This document shows, one piece after another, positions 17,308 through 24,791 of a stretch of 64,000 nucleotides of DNA (the first letter of the stretch is position 1; every line of letters starts with the position of its first letter). A program made the translations under genes and the position numbers. The notes under the pieces were generated by a model. That model saw only the letters and a program-made list of their open reading frames with translations. It was not told the DNA's origin and made no database searches. The stretch comes from CAVZQN01 sp963837395 (GTDB taxonomy: Bacteria; Acidobacteriota; HRBIN11; JAKEFK01), in assembly GCA_963837395.1 (NCBI GenBank), contig CAWINI010000008.1, positions 45,607 to 109,606 on the forward strand. Direction: 5' to 3'.

Positions 17308-19578
17308 TTAACCGCAGAGTCCCTGACTCATTCGAGCGTTAGCAATTACTGCTTGTCCTAATGAAATTCCGCCATCGTTTGAAGGGACCCGATGATGCGA
17401 ATACACATCAAATAATTCATATTTTAATTTGGTAATCGTTTTATTCAGCAATAATGAATTTTGAAAAACACCGCCGCTAAGTGCCACACGATTTAATTTC
17501 GACATCTTTCGAATTTTGATCGCTATTCCCACAATTAAATCCGCAACTGCATTATGAAAACGAGCGGCAATCACAGGTGCAGGAACTTTTGCTTGAATAT
17601 CACTTACAACGCTGATGATTACTGGAGCTACTTCAATTGCAGTCCCGTCATCTGAGAGCCCAAATTCATATGCTTCGAAAATATCATCCTGAGCTAACAT
17701 CTCGAGTTCGATCGCGGCTTCGCCTTCGTATTGAGTCCGATCGCGAATTCCAAGCAGGCTGGAAATTGCATCGAAGCAGCGTCCCATACTTGATGTCAAC
17801 GGGCTCTTCACTTTTTCCAGCACCTTCCACGCTTTCAAATCCATTCGATGGTTAAAATCCAGATCGATCCCGGAAAATCCAGAACCATACGTATGATTCA
17901 GATATGTTGCTGCCATACGCCATGGCTCTTTAATCGCTTTTGCGCCGCCCCGCATCGGCAAATATTGCAAATGTGAGACGCGTTGGAAATCTTGAAGGTT
18001 CGCAATCATGAATTCACAACCCCAGAAATTTCCATCCAATCCATAACCAAGTCCATCCATTGCCACACCAATCACATCACCGATGATCGCATTATCAGCC
18101 ATACAACTTGCAATGTGCGCATGATGGTGTTGCACTCCGATCTTTAAAGGCGTTGCAAGATCCAGAGCATACTTTGTTGATAAATATTCAGGATGGAGGT
18201 CATACGCAACCGCTTCCGGTTCAATATTGAATAATTTCTTAAAGTGAGTAATCCCATCTTCAAAAGATTTCAGCGTTTCCACATTTTCCAAATCACCGAT
18301 GTGATGGCTGACGAAAGCGTAATTCTGTTTTGCCAGGCAGAACGTGTTCTTTAATTCCGCTCCGCATGCCAGCAACGGATGTTCAAATTCAAAAGGCAAC
18401 GTGATTGGATCAGGAGCATAGCCTCTGGAACGTCTTATAATGCATGGCGCTTCTAATGTAATTCGCGTCACAGAATCATCACAGCGAACGTGAATTTCGC
18501 GGTTATGACTCAAAAAGCAATCCGCGATGTGTGACAATCTTTCAAAAGCATCATCATCTTGATATGCAATCGGTTCATCGGAAGTATTACCACTGGTCAT
18601 CACCAGCGGACGATCGAAATCTAACAACAGCAGATAATGTAATGGTGAATACGGAAGCATGAAGGCGAGGTAGTTCAGTTTTGGCGCAACACTTTCCGGA
18701 ATGGAGCAATCAGATTTTTTTCGCAGAAGCACAATCGGGCGCCGGTCGGACGTCAGCAGATCTTCTTCCGCATCGTCTACATCACAAAATTCACGAATGT
18801 TGTTGACCGATAGCGCCATCAATGCAAATGGTTTATCTTCACGAACTTTTCTGTTCCTTAAAATCGATACAGCTTGATCGTTGAGTGAATCGCAGCACAG
18901 ATGGTAGCCACCGATCCCTTTGATCGCCACAATTTTCCCATGCAGAATCTTTTGAATTGCAAGCTGAAGTGCAGCATCTTCGTGAGCAATAATTCCTGAA
19001 CTATCGCTAAACGTAATTCGCGGTCCGCATTTTGGACATGCATTCGGCTGAGCATGAAATCTACGATTGGTGGGGTCATGATATTCGCGATCGCAATCTT
19101 TACACATATCGAAATCTTTCATTGTGGTCATCTTGCGATCGTATGGAACATCTTGAACGATCGTGAATCGCGGTCCGCAGTTTGTACAATTCGTAAATGG
19201 ATATCGATAACGCCTGTTGGATGCATCGAATATTTCGGCAAGACAATCTGCGCATATACCTACATCCGGAGAAATCCGGACAAGCTTTTCTTCAAGTGTT
19301 GTGCTTTCAAGAATCGCAAACTGTTCATAACCGATCGGGCTTAAATTCGGACGCGACTCAATCGATTCTATACACGCAAGCGGTGGAGGTTGACGTTGCA
19401 GTGCGCTCAGGAATCTTTCCATCGCGCCCGCTTCACCCTCTAATTCGATCTGCACGCCGCGCGTATTATTTGAGACATGCCCGGTCAAAGCGTGTTGGAT
19501 CGCCAGATTGTAAACGAACGGACGGAAGCCTACTCCTTGTACTGTACCTTGAATCTGAATTTGCATCCGCTGGATCAT
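17308..19578 (-). CDS. hypF: carbamoyltransferase HypF
   Basis: HypF has 756 residues, all domains present. It begins with acylphosphatase (QIQGTVQGVGFRPFVYNLA). Two zinc-finger pairs follow (CADCLAEIF/CTNCGPRF and CKDCDREY/CPKCGPRI). Next comes the YrdC-like domain (VAIKGIGGYHLCCDS, KPFALMAL, VMTSGNTSDEPI). The Kae1-like domain comes last (GVQHHHAHIASCMAD, VAMDGLGYG, LSGGVFQNSLL). It transfers a carbamoyl group to the C-terminal Cys of HypE. It lies 12 bp upstream of hypC. Confidence 0.96.
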   Translation of the reverse strand: MIQRMQIQIQGTVQGVGFRPFVYNLAIQHALTGHVSNNTRGVQIELEGEAGAMERFLSALQRQPPPLACIESIESRPNLSPIGYEQFAILESTTLEEKLVRISPDVGICADCLAEIFDASNRRYRYPFTNCTNCGPRFTIVQDVPYDRKMTTMKDFDMCKDCDREYHDPTNRRFHAQPNACPKCGPRITFSDSSGIIAHEDAALQLAIQKILHGKIVAIKGIGGYHLCCDSLNDQAVSILRNRKVREDKPFALMALSVNNIREFCDVDDAEEDLLTSDRRPIVLLRKKSDCSIPESVAPKLNYLAFMLPYSPLHYLLLLDFDRPLVMTSGNTSDEPIAYQDDDAFERLSHIADCFLSHNREIHVRCDDSVTRITLEAPCIIRRSRGYAPDPITLPFEFEHPLLACGAELKNTFCLAKQNYAFVSHHIGDLENVETLKSFEDGITHFKKLFNIEPEAVAYDLHPEYLSTKYALDLATPLKIGVQHHHAHIASCMADNAIIGDVIGVAMDGLGYGLDGNFWGCEFMIANLQDFQRVSHLQYLPMRGGAKAIKEPWRMAATYLNHTYGSGFSGIDLDFNHRMDLKAWKVLEKVKSPLTSSMGRCFDAISSLLGIRDRTQYEGEAAIELEMLAQDDIFEAYEFGLSDDGTAIEVAPVIISVVSDIQAKVPAPVIAARFHNAVADLIVGIAIKIRKMSKLNRVALSGGVFQNSLLLNKTITKLKYELFDVYSHHRVPSNDGGISLGQAVIANARMSQGLCG

Positions 19579-19597
19579 AAATATTTCCGAAGTAACG

Positions 19598-20155
19598 CTA
19601 TGATTGTGCCGCTATATCAAATGTAAACTTCAGCTCATCTTTTAATTTCAGCGCGCCTCCAGCAACAGAAACTAATTTGATTCCGTAATCTGTTTGTCGA
19701 AGCGAAAAATCTCCGTAGGCGCGAACTTGATCGCCATTCACTGTTACCTGGGCATCAATTGTTTCAGGGTTAGTTACTCCATGTAATGTAAGATTGCCTG
19801 TAATTTTCACCCGATATTGATTCTCAAAAACTTTTTCACCTTCAACGCCGGTACTTTCAAATTTGACTTCAGGAAATCGATCGATCTGCAACACTTCTTC
19901 ACGCATTGTTTTTTCCATTTCCTTGCGATCTTTACTACTGATATCTCCTGTTACTTCGATTGAGTTCGTACGAACATTGATCTTTAAGTTTGCGCTTTTC
20001 GGGTCATCCGGAATGAACCTGAGTTCGCCAGAAATATCACGCACTGAAAATGTGGGATCGTGTCCAAAAGAAGATAACAAACCGGATGCGAATGCTTTGA
20101 TCGTCAGCCTGCTGCGCGAACGGTTTATTTTTCCATTAATGACTGTCGTTTCCAT
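19598..20155 (-). CDS. YceI-family lipid-binding-fold protein inside the hydrogenase operon
   Basis: The protein has 185 residues starting at ATG 20155, which has a CAGGGAG ribosome site; an upstream in-frame ATG would overlap hypA more deeply. YceI features: SRLTIKAFASGLLSSFGHDPTF, LKINVRTNSIEVTGDIS, FPEVKFESTGVEG, VKITGNLTLHGVTNPETID and the final strands YGDFSLRQTDYGIKLVSVAGG. YceI beta-barrels bind isoprenoid lipids such as quinones; most are periplasmic, but this one has no signal peptide. It occupies the spot next to hypA where hypB might be expected. A link to quinone coupling of the hydrogenase is a guess. Confidence 0.8.
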   Translation of the reverse strand: METTVINGKINRSRSRLTIKAFASGLLSSFGHDPTFSVRDISGELRFIPDDPKSANLKINVRTNSIEVTGDISSKDRKEMEKTMREEVLQIDRFPEVKFESTGVEGEKVFENQYRVKITGNLTLHGVTNPETIDAQVTVNGDQVRAYGDFSLRQTDYGIKLVSVAGGALKLKDELKFTFDIAAQS

Positions 20156-20555
20156 GATGCTCCCTGATATGCTCCTCCAACACCGCTTCAAGATTTGATT
20201 TGCATCTTTCCACTATTTGCCCATTGCTCAACTCAACCGAATCAACAAGGATTTCTTCGCCGGAAAGAATCTCCAGCTCCACCGATGAGCAGGATCGACA
20301 ATGAAAATGAGGCAAATCGATTTCACCTTCAACATCACATTTTTTGCAGCGATACATCGCTGGAACTTCATCAACAACAATCTTTGCTCCTTTTGCATTT
20401 GAATTTTCAGAAATGAGTTCGAATGCAAATTGAAGACTGTCCTGGGTTACATGCTGCAAACGGCCCACACGAATTCGGATTGAACTGATACCTTCACCGT
20501 TTGCAGCATCAAAAGCTACAGCCAGGATTCCTTCGGCAAGCGCTAGTTCATGCAT
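20136..20555 (-). CDS. hypA: hydrogenase nickel chaperone HypA
   Basis: HypA (139 residues) starts MHELALAEGIL with the nickel-binding His2. The zinc site is formed by YRCKKCDVEG and FHCRSCSSVELE. It delivers nickel to the large subunit, normally with the GTPase HypB, which is not encoded in this window. The C-terminal tail (SNLEAVLEEHIREHHGNDSH) is longer than in enteric HypA and carries extra His residues. It overlaps the YceI gene downstream and follows the small membrane-protein gene by one base. Confidence 0.94.
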   Translation of the reverse strand: MHELALAEGILAVAFDAANGEGISSIRIRVGRLQHVTQDSLQFAFELISENSNAKGAKIVVDEVPAMYRCKKCDVEGEIDLPHFHCRSCSSVELEILSGEEILVDSVELSNGQIVERCKSNLEAVLEEHIREHHGNDSH

Positions 20556-20556
20556 A

Positions 20557-20814
20557 TTACATTGACTTCAGTCTTAAATATCTTTCGATGTCCGGCATGA
20601 ATTGTGTGAGCCCCATAGCAATTGGATCATCCAGTTTGTCCAGATCCGTGTTGGGGAAAAATGCTCGCAGGCCGTCCTTCACATATTGCCGGGTGTTTGG
20701 ATTTGCTAACAAAAGGCTTGCGCCTGCGAAAATCATTGCGAAGCCGGCAGCTGCTTCAAAAAATTCTCTGTTATCCAAAAAACTTTTTTCATCTCCAAAG
20801 CCGTTTCCGTTCAT
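20557..20814 (-). CDS. small hydrogenase-locus membrane protein, unknown function
   Basis: The protein has 85 residues. One hydrophobic segment lies at about residues 21-38 (AAAGFAMIFAGASLLLANP), after a charged N terminus. A predicted helical C-terminal domain follows (DDPIAMGLTQFMPDIERYLR). An AAGGAGGAAC ribosome site precedes the ATG. Its position between the maturation protease and hypA in a compact operon suggests a hydrogenase-specific role, for example membrane attachment of an otherwise soluble enzyme (inference). I do not know a family name. Confidence 0.7.
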   Translation of the reverse strand: MNGNGFGDEKSFLDNREFFEAAAGFAMIFAGASLLLANPNTRQYVKDGLRAFFPNTDLDKLDDPIAMGLTQFMPDIERYLRLKSM

Positions 20815-20835
20815 GAGGTTCCTCCTTAATTATGG

Positions 20836-21333
20836 CTAATGAAGTAATTGATTTGCGTTTGAAAATGACTCCACCATTGATTCAACAAGTCGAACTGCTT
20901 TTTCAACTGCAGCCTCAACCGGTTCGCTCAATCCCATAGATCCTTCCTCAGGCCCTAAGGTTTCAGGCTCACATCCAACAATCACAACTCGCCTGATTTC
21001 TCCTCCCATCGCGCGAACTAATTGAAAAACTTTTACCGGATTCATTCCGTGCGTTTCTATCGCCACGTCTTCAGGTGATATCGTTTCAACTTCCGGCTCA
21101 ATTGTGTACAGTGTGCCTGGTTGACCGCCGCGCGGTAAGGCATCCACAAGAATTGCAAGATCATAATGATCATCCATCAAAGCGTAAGCAAGATCGAAGC
21201 CCCGAATTCCGAAATCTATAACGCGAACATTTTGAGGAATCGGCCGCGCATAAAGTTTTTTAATGACCTCACATCCAAATGCATCATCGCCAAAAAAGAT
21301 ATTGCCGATCCCAGCGACTAAAATATTCGTCAT
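20836..21333 (-). CDS. hydrogenase maturation endopeptidase (HyaD/HybD-type)
   Basis: The protein has 165 residues: NILVAGIGNIFFGDDAFGCEVI with the metal-sensing Glu/Asp region, VRVIDFGIRGFDLAYALMD, LAILVDALPRGGQPGTLYTIEP, and IETHGMNPVKVFQLVRAMGG with the conserved His. These proteases remove the C-terminal extension of the large subunit after nickel insertion. The large subunit here does carry such an extension after DPCLPCGVH. The start overlaps the upstream gene by 4 bp. Confidence 0.92.
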   Translation of the reverse strand: MTNILVAGIGNIFFGDDAFGCEVIKKLYARPIPQNVRVIDFGIRGFDLAYALMDDHYDLAILVDALPRGGQPGTLYTIEPEVETISPEDVAIETHGMNPVKVFQLVRAMGGEIRRVVIVGCEPETLGPEEGSMGLSEPVEAAVEKAVRLVESMVESFSNANQLLH

Positions 21334-22574
21334 AACGGTTCCACCTCTTCCGGCGTAAAGAAGAAACGGTGTCCAGGTTGTCTCAATTCACCCATATCTT
21401 TTCCGGGATCATCTTCAATAATTACGGCAAGATGTATGATGCCGTCATAATCTTCTTCAATTGCTTCCACAATGGCAGTGCGTCCTGAAAGCGCAAGATC
21501 CATAATGTCTGCAGTTTTTACCGGCCATAGCCGGACACGACTTCCCTTCCGCACTTCAACTCCTAGCACATTCATTTTTTCCGGCGCGGGTTTGTTTTCA
21601 TAAGGATTCCAATTTGATTCATCCACTGCCACCTCCTTTGCAGGCTCCTGCGTAACACGCTTCAGACCTCGTACCGCTCCATGCATTTTCATAAATTGTT
21701 CGGCAGGAATTGCTTCAGTGCGTTCCAAAAGCTTTCGCGCACGTTCATCAACTTGCCGCATTTCCGCTTTTTCTTCATCAGTTAAAGTAAGGATACGAAG
21801 ACTCAAAATCTCATCGATTTCTGTGGAGTCGAAAAGATCGCCAGGACTTTCTCCCGCAATTTGCGGATAATCGTACAGAATGATCGGTGAAGCGAGCATC
21901 GTATTGCGCTCCCCTTCATTTCCAATTAAAACCGGCCAATTACCGATGTTGTTACAATTTTTTGCAAACGCCTGGAGCTCTGCCGGCGGATCAAGCAACG
22001 AAACAAATGAACCATTCTGAATTGTCAAAATGCTGTGAGTTGAAACCAATGATCTCATTAGCGCTTCATCACGATTTTGTGACTCTGTGGTTTCAGTTTC
22101 ATTAAAAATGCTGAGCGTTATTTTGTAGACCTCTTCATGCACTTGTTCTGCAGAAAGTTTCAACGTGCCATGAATTCCTTCCTGTCGAAAAACGGTTGAG
22201 CCGTCCAACTTCCAGGTTGATTTAAATTGAAATGGAAATCGCGCCTCGCCGGATAAAATCGATGCAAGTTTTGTTTCTGGAATTTCAAATGTTTGCTCAA
22301 CAGCTTCTTGCCAGGATTGGCCTGCCGACTCGCGTGATAGGAGATGAAGAAAACAAAGCTTAATCTTCAAGGACGCTGCCGATTCAGCGTTTACCAGACA
22401 TTCGGTCCGCATGGATGAAGAGTCGTGCGGATTTTGAACAACATAAACCGGCGGATAAAGCGCGCCGAATGTCCATCGATGTCGATTTTTTACTGCGGAT
22501 GCGCGATATGGATACAAAAGGTATCCTTCATACAGGATCACTTTCGCAATTTTGTCGATCAATTCTGTATTCAT
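21330..22574 (-). CDS. conserved hydrogenase-locus protein of unknown function (414 aa)
   Basis: No catalytic family is recognised. The N terminus reads IAKVILYEGYLLYPYRASAVK, followed by RWTFGALYPPVYV; the middle is mixed alpha/beta. A C-terminal block GSRVRLWPVKTADIMDLALSG is followed by GRTAIVEAIEEDYDGIIHLAVIIEDDPG and RQPGHRFFFTPEEVEPL. A protein of this kind recurs beside DUF6084 and the maturation protease in group 1h hydrogenase loci of Actinobacteria, to my recollection. Both neighbours overlap it by 4 bp, so synthesis is tightly coupled. A scaffold or maturation role is likely (inference). Confidence 0.75.
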   Translation of the reverse strand: MNTELIDKIAKVILYEGYLLYPYRASAVKNRHRWTFGALYPPVYVVQNPHDSSSMRTECLVNAESAASLKIKLCFLHLLSRESAGQSWQEAVEQTFEIPETKLASILSGEARFPFQFKSTWKLDGSTVFRQEGIHGTLKLSAEQVHEEVYKITLSIFNETETTESQNRDEALMRSLVSTHSILTIQNGSFVSLLDPPAELQAFAKNCNNIGNWPVLIGNEGERNTMLASPIILYDYPQIAGESPGDLFDSTEIDEILSLRILTLTDEEKAEMRQVDERARKLLERTEAIPAEQFMKMHGAVRGLKRVTQEPAKEVAVDESNWNPYENKPAPEKMNVLGVEVRKGSRVRLWPVKTADIMDLALSGRTAIVEAIEEDYDGIIHLAVIIEDDPGKDMGELRQPGHRFFFTPEEVEPL

Positions 22575-23212
22575 GATTTTTCAGTCGTTGTAAGAAGACT
22601 CTCCAGTGCTTGTTCCCAGCTGGTGAACCCACCACTGACCTTGTAGTCATAAAGGCGTTGAAATGTATCTTTGCGTAAACATAGCCACACAGAATTTGGA
22701 TAATAGTGCTCCATCATTTTCCGCCATACATCAACAGGAAGGCGATATCGCGCTTCTTTTTCCCACGAGATCTGAGTGACTTGCATCGGAACATCTTCGC
22801 CCGCATAAAAGATGGACCCACTGAACAACAGTGAAAGTGGAATTTCATCCTCTTCCAGTGCAGCAAAATATTTCGTTCCCGCAATATTGAAATCGAAAGT
22901 GCAAGGAACCGGCAGATCAATTACAGTTGAACCTTGAAAGCGTGGAACACCCACACTGGCATGAGTCCATAACATCGTTCGAAGAGTTTGGCTCCAGCGT
23001 TCCGGTTCTCCGAAAAGTTCGTATAAATGTTTTTGTTCATTCGGATTGTAATGCCTCTTTGTAGGTTCAATCATGATTTGACATCGGAGCATTACGGAAT
23101 GGATTTCAGTTTGCTCATTGTCTGCCGTAATCCGAAGTCGAAATGCAAGTAATGGCGATGCCGCATATGGAACCTGCTCGGCACCTTCAACTTCGAAATT
23201 CAGATCAGGCAA
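22571..23212 (-). CDS. DUF6084-family hydrogenase-locus protein
   Basis: The protein has 213 residues and starts MPDLNFEVEGAEQVPYAASP, followed by LLAFRLRITA. Conserved features are the IHSVMLRCQIMIEPTKRHYN strand, LYELFGEPERW, LLWTH-like MLWTHASVGVPRFQG, and near the end VWRKMMEHYYPNSVWLCLRKDTFQRLYDYK. It is predicted as an all-beta N-terminal half and helical end, soluble. The family occurs with group 1h hydrogenases and its biochemical role is unknown. It overlaps both flanking genes. Confidence 0.8.
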   Translation of the reverse strand: MPDLNFEVEGAEQVPYAASPLLAFRLRITADNEQTEIHSVMLRCQIMIEPTKRHYNPNEQKHLYELFGEPERWSQTLRTMLWTHASVGVPRFQGSTVIDLPVPCTFDFNIAGTKYFAALEEDEIPLSLLFSGSIFYAGEDVPMQVTQISWEKEARYRLPVDVWRKMMEHYYPNSVWLCLRKDTFQRLYDYKVSGGFTSWEQALESLLTTTEKS

Positions 23213-23819
23213 TCACTTGCTCCTTTCTGCTTTTTTGTTTCAGCGCTTCAAAAAATTTCACGATCTCCTGCCATACTTCGGTGCCGCCTGAAAGCCCTTT
23301 CCACTTTGAACGGATCAAACCAACAAGCTTGAAGCATTCATCAATCGGCACCAGAAAATATTCAGCTTCTTTAGGAATGCGGTTTACGAGCAATGCTTCA
23401 ACATCGGGTTTCATTTGTTGAAGTGCAGGGTTTTGTTGAACAACGTTTTTCCAGGATTCCAGCCGCAACAGCGATTCAGTTGCACCGGCTGGGCTGGGAT
23501 AAAGCACAATGAATTTATTTTCCCTTGAACTGAAAAAGAAGAATGCCATGTTAATTGGGATCAGGAGTTCATCCCAGAGTGCATCACTCAAATGAAAATT
23601 TGAAAGGAACCTGGACTCGCGCGGAATGCGCTTGAACTTAGCTCCTTCTTTATCGCTAAAAAGGATGGAGCAAGCGTCACAGGAGCAAAGGACTTTTCGA
23701 GCGTTCGGTTCCAGTAAATGTTGGTGTTGGTGTGGTAGTGGAAGGCTACAAAGATCGCATTGTTCGAGCGGCTCTTTTTGCTTTACGAATTGCCGAAGTG
23801 TCCCAAATGCTTGTTTCAT
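23205..23819 (-). CDS. DUF5947-family hydrogenase-locus protein
   Basis: The protein has 204 residues. It has an N-terminal Cys/His-rich segment (CDLCSLPLPHQHQHLLEPNA, then VLCSCDACSILF) that may bind a metal. It continues with FHLSDALWDELLIPINMAFFFFSS, LYPSPAGATESLL, and VDALLINR-like VEALLVNRIPKEAEYFLVPIDECFKLVG, then LSGGTEVWQEIVKFFEALK. This pattern is that of the DUF5947 proteins beside group 1h hydrogenases. Its function is unknown; an Fe-S or metal delivery role is inference. It overlaps the DUF6084 gene by 8 bp. Confidence 0.82.
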   Translation of the reverse strand: MKQAFGTLRQFVKQKEPLEQCDLCSLPLPHQHQHLLEPNARKVLCSCDACSILFSDKEGAKFKRIPRESRFLSNFHLSDALWDELLIPINMAFFFFSSRENKFIVLYPSPAGATESLLRLESWKNVVQQNPALQQMKPDVEALLVNRIPKEAEYFLVPIDECFKLVGLIRSKWKGLSGGTEVWQEIVKFFEALKQKSRKEQVIA

Positions 23820-23835
23820 CTACTTAAACAAATCA

Positions 23836-23898
23836 CTGAAACACGGAATTCATTGAATTTTTTTATCTAAAATTCCGTGACTTCCGTGTTTCCGTGAC
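23836..23898. repeat. inverted/direct CACGGAA repeats inside the hydrogenase operon
   Basis: The 99-bp gap between the NifU/Rieske gene and the DUF5947 gene is the largest inside the operon. On the minus strand it holds three CACGGAA units in a row (about 23874-23898) facing an ACACGGAATT arm (23840-23850), giving a long imperfect hairpin. It could attenuate or protect the mRNA, separating expression of the three structural genes from the accessory genes. Its CACGGAA units look like a dispersed intergenic repeat. Confidence 0.5.
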
Positions 23899-23918
23899 TA
23901 AAAATAATTGCTAGACGT

Positions 23919-24785
23919 TCACATAGCGGGCAGGGCGATTTTTGTACGGCCATGTTCCATCAATAAAGGAAATGGCTGCAAATGAAGGGCCGGTTGATCC
24001 AAACCACGTCCCGCGCGTAAAACATCGTATTTTTGTCCGCAGGCAGGGCAAGTAAGCGCAGATGGCTCCGCCAAAATTGCGCCCTGAAGGGTGCTGGCAC
24101 AATGCGGACAGGTAGTACTATAAGCATAGTACGATTCTGCTACCCGGCAAAACAGTATTGCTTGCCCGCTGACTTCCAGCGTTTTGACTGTTCCCTGGCT
24201 TATATCATCCAGACCATTCACTTCCTTCCACCCGCTCTGAGGTTGACTCTCTTTTAATTTTTGAATCGGCACAAAGCCGGAAGACAATTTAGTTTCCACA
24301 ACTCCTTCCACCTGTAAACTGTTTACATCCGGGGCATATTCATCGATCGTCTCTTCAATGGCAAGTTTCAATGTCATCGCTGAAGATGGGCACCCGTTAC
24401 AACTTCCCTGGAGCCTCAAACGAACATCGCCACTTTCTGAAACATCGATTAAATCGACATTGCCACCATGAGAACGCAGATAAGGACGCACCTTATCGAG
24501 CGCATTCAGAATCCTGGTTTTCAGATCAACCGGATGCATCCCATATAGCAAAAGAAGAGGGCCGACTAAATCATCATTACTCAACTGGTCAGTGAGGGCT
24601 TCACCATTTTGTGATCGCCACAAAGTTTCCATAATGCGTTCCAATCCCGCGCCATGGGCTTCCATCAACAGCTGTACCAGTTCACGAGCGCTTGTGCGAA
24701 TATCAGGATCAGCATGATTTTCAAATTTATTAATCAGCTCTTCAATTTGCTGAATGCGCTGTGGAAACTTCTTGTCTTCCGGCAT
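23919..24785 (-). CDS. NifU C-terminal domain / Rieske-like iron-sulfur protein of the hydrogenase
   Basis: The protein has 288 residues. An N-terminal helical region is followed at about residues 85-150 by a NifU C-terminal domain (VRPYLRSHGGNVDLIDV, then LRLQGSCNGCPSSAMTLKLA, with the CxxC cluster motif). A Rieske-like domain follows at about 185-275 (LFCRVAESYYAYSTTCPHCAST, then LTCPACGQKYDVLRAG). The first Rieske half CxH is present, but the second is CPAC rather than CxxH, so the cluster ligands would differ. NifU/Rieske fusions accompany group 1h hydrogenases and are thought to relay electrons or support Fe-S assembly. It follows the large subunit by 6 bp. Confidence 0.85.
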   Translation of the reverse strand: MPEDKKFPQRIQQIEELINKFENHADPDIRTSARELVQLLMEAHGAGLERIMETLWRSQNGEALTDQLSNDDLVGPLLLLYGMHPVDLKTRILNALDKVRPYLRSHGGNVDLIDVSESGDVRLRLQGSCNGCPSSAMTLKLAIEETIDEYAPDVNSLQVEGVVETKLSSGFVPIQKLKESQPQSGWKEVNGLDDISQGTVKTLEVSGQAILFCRVAESYYAYSTTCPHCASTLQGAILAEPSALTCPACGQKYDVLRAGRGLDQPALHLQPFPLLMEHGRTKIALPAM

Positions 24786-24791
24786 AAAGAA

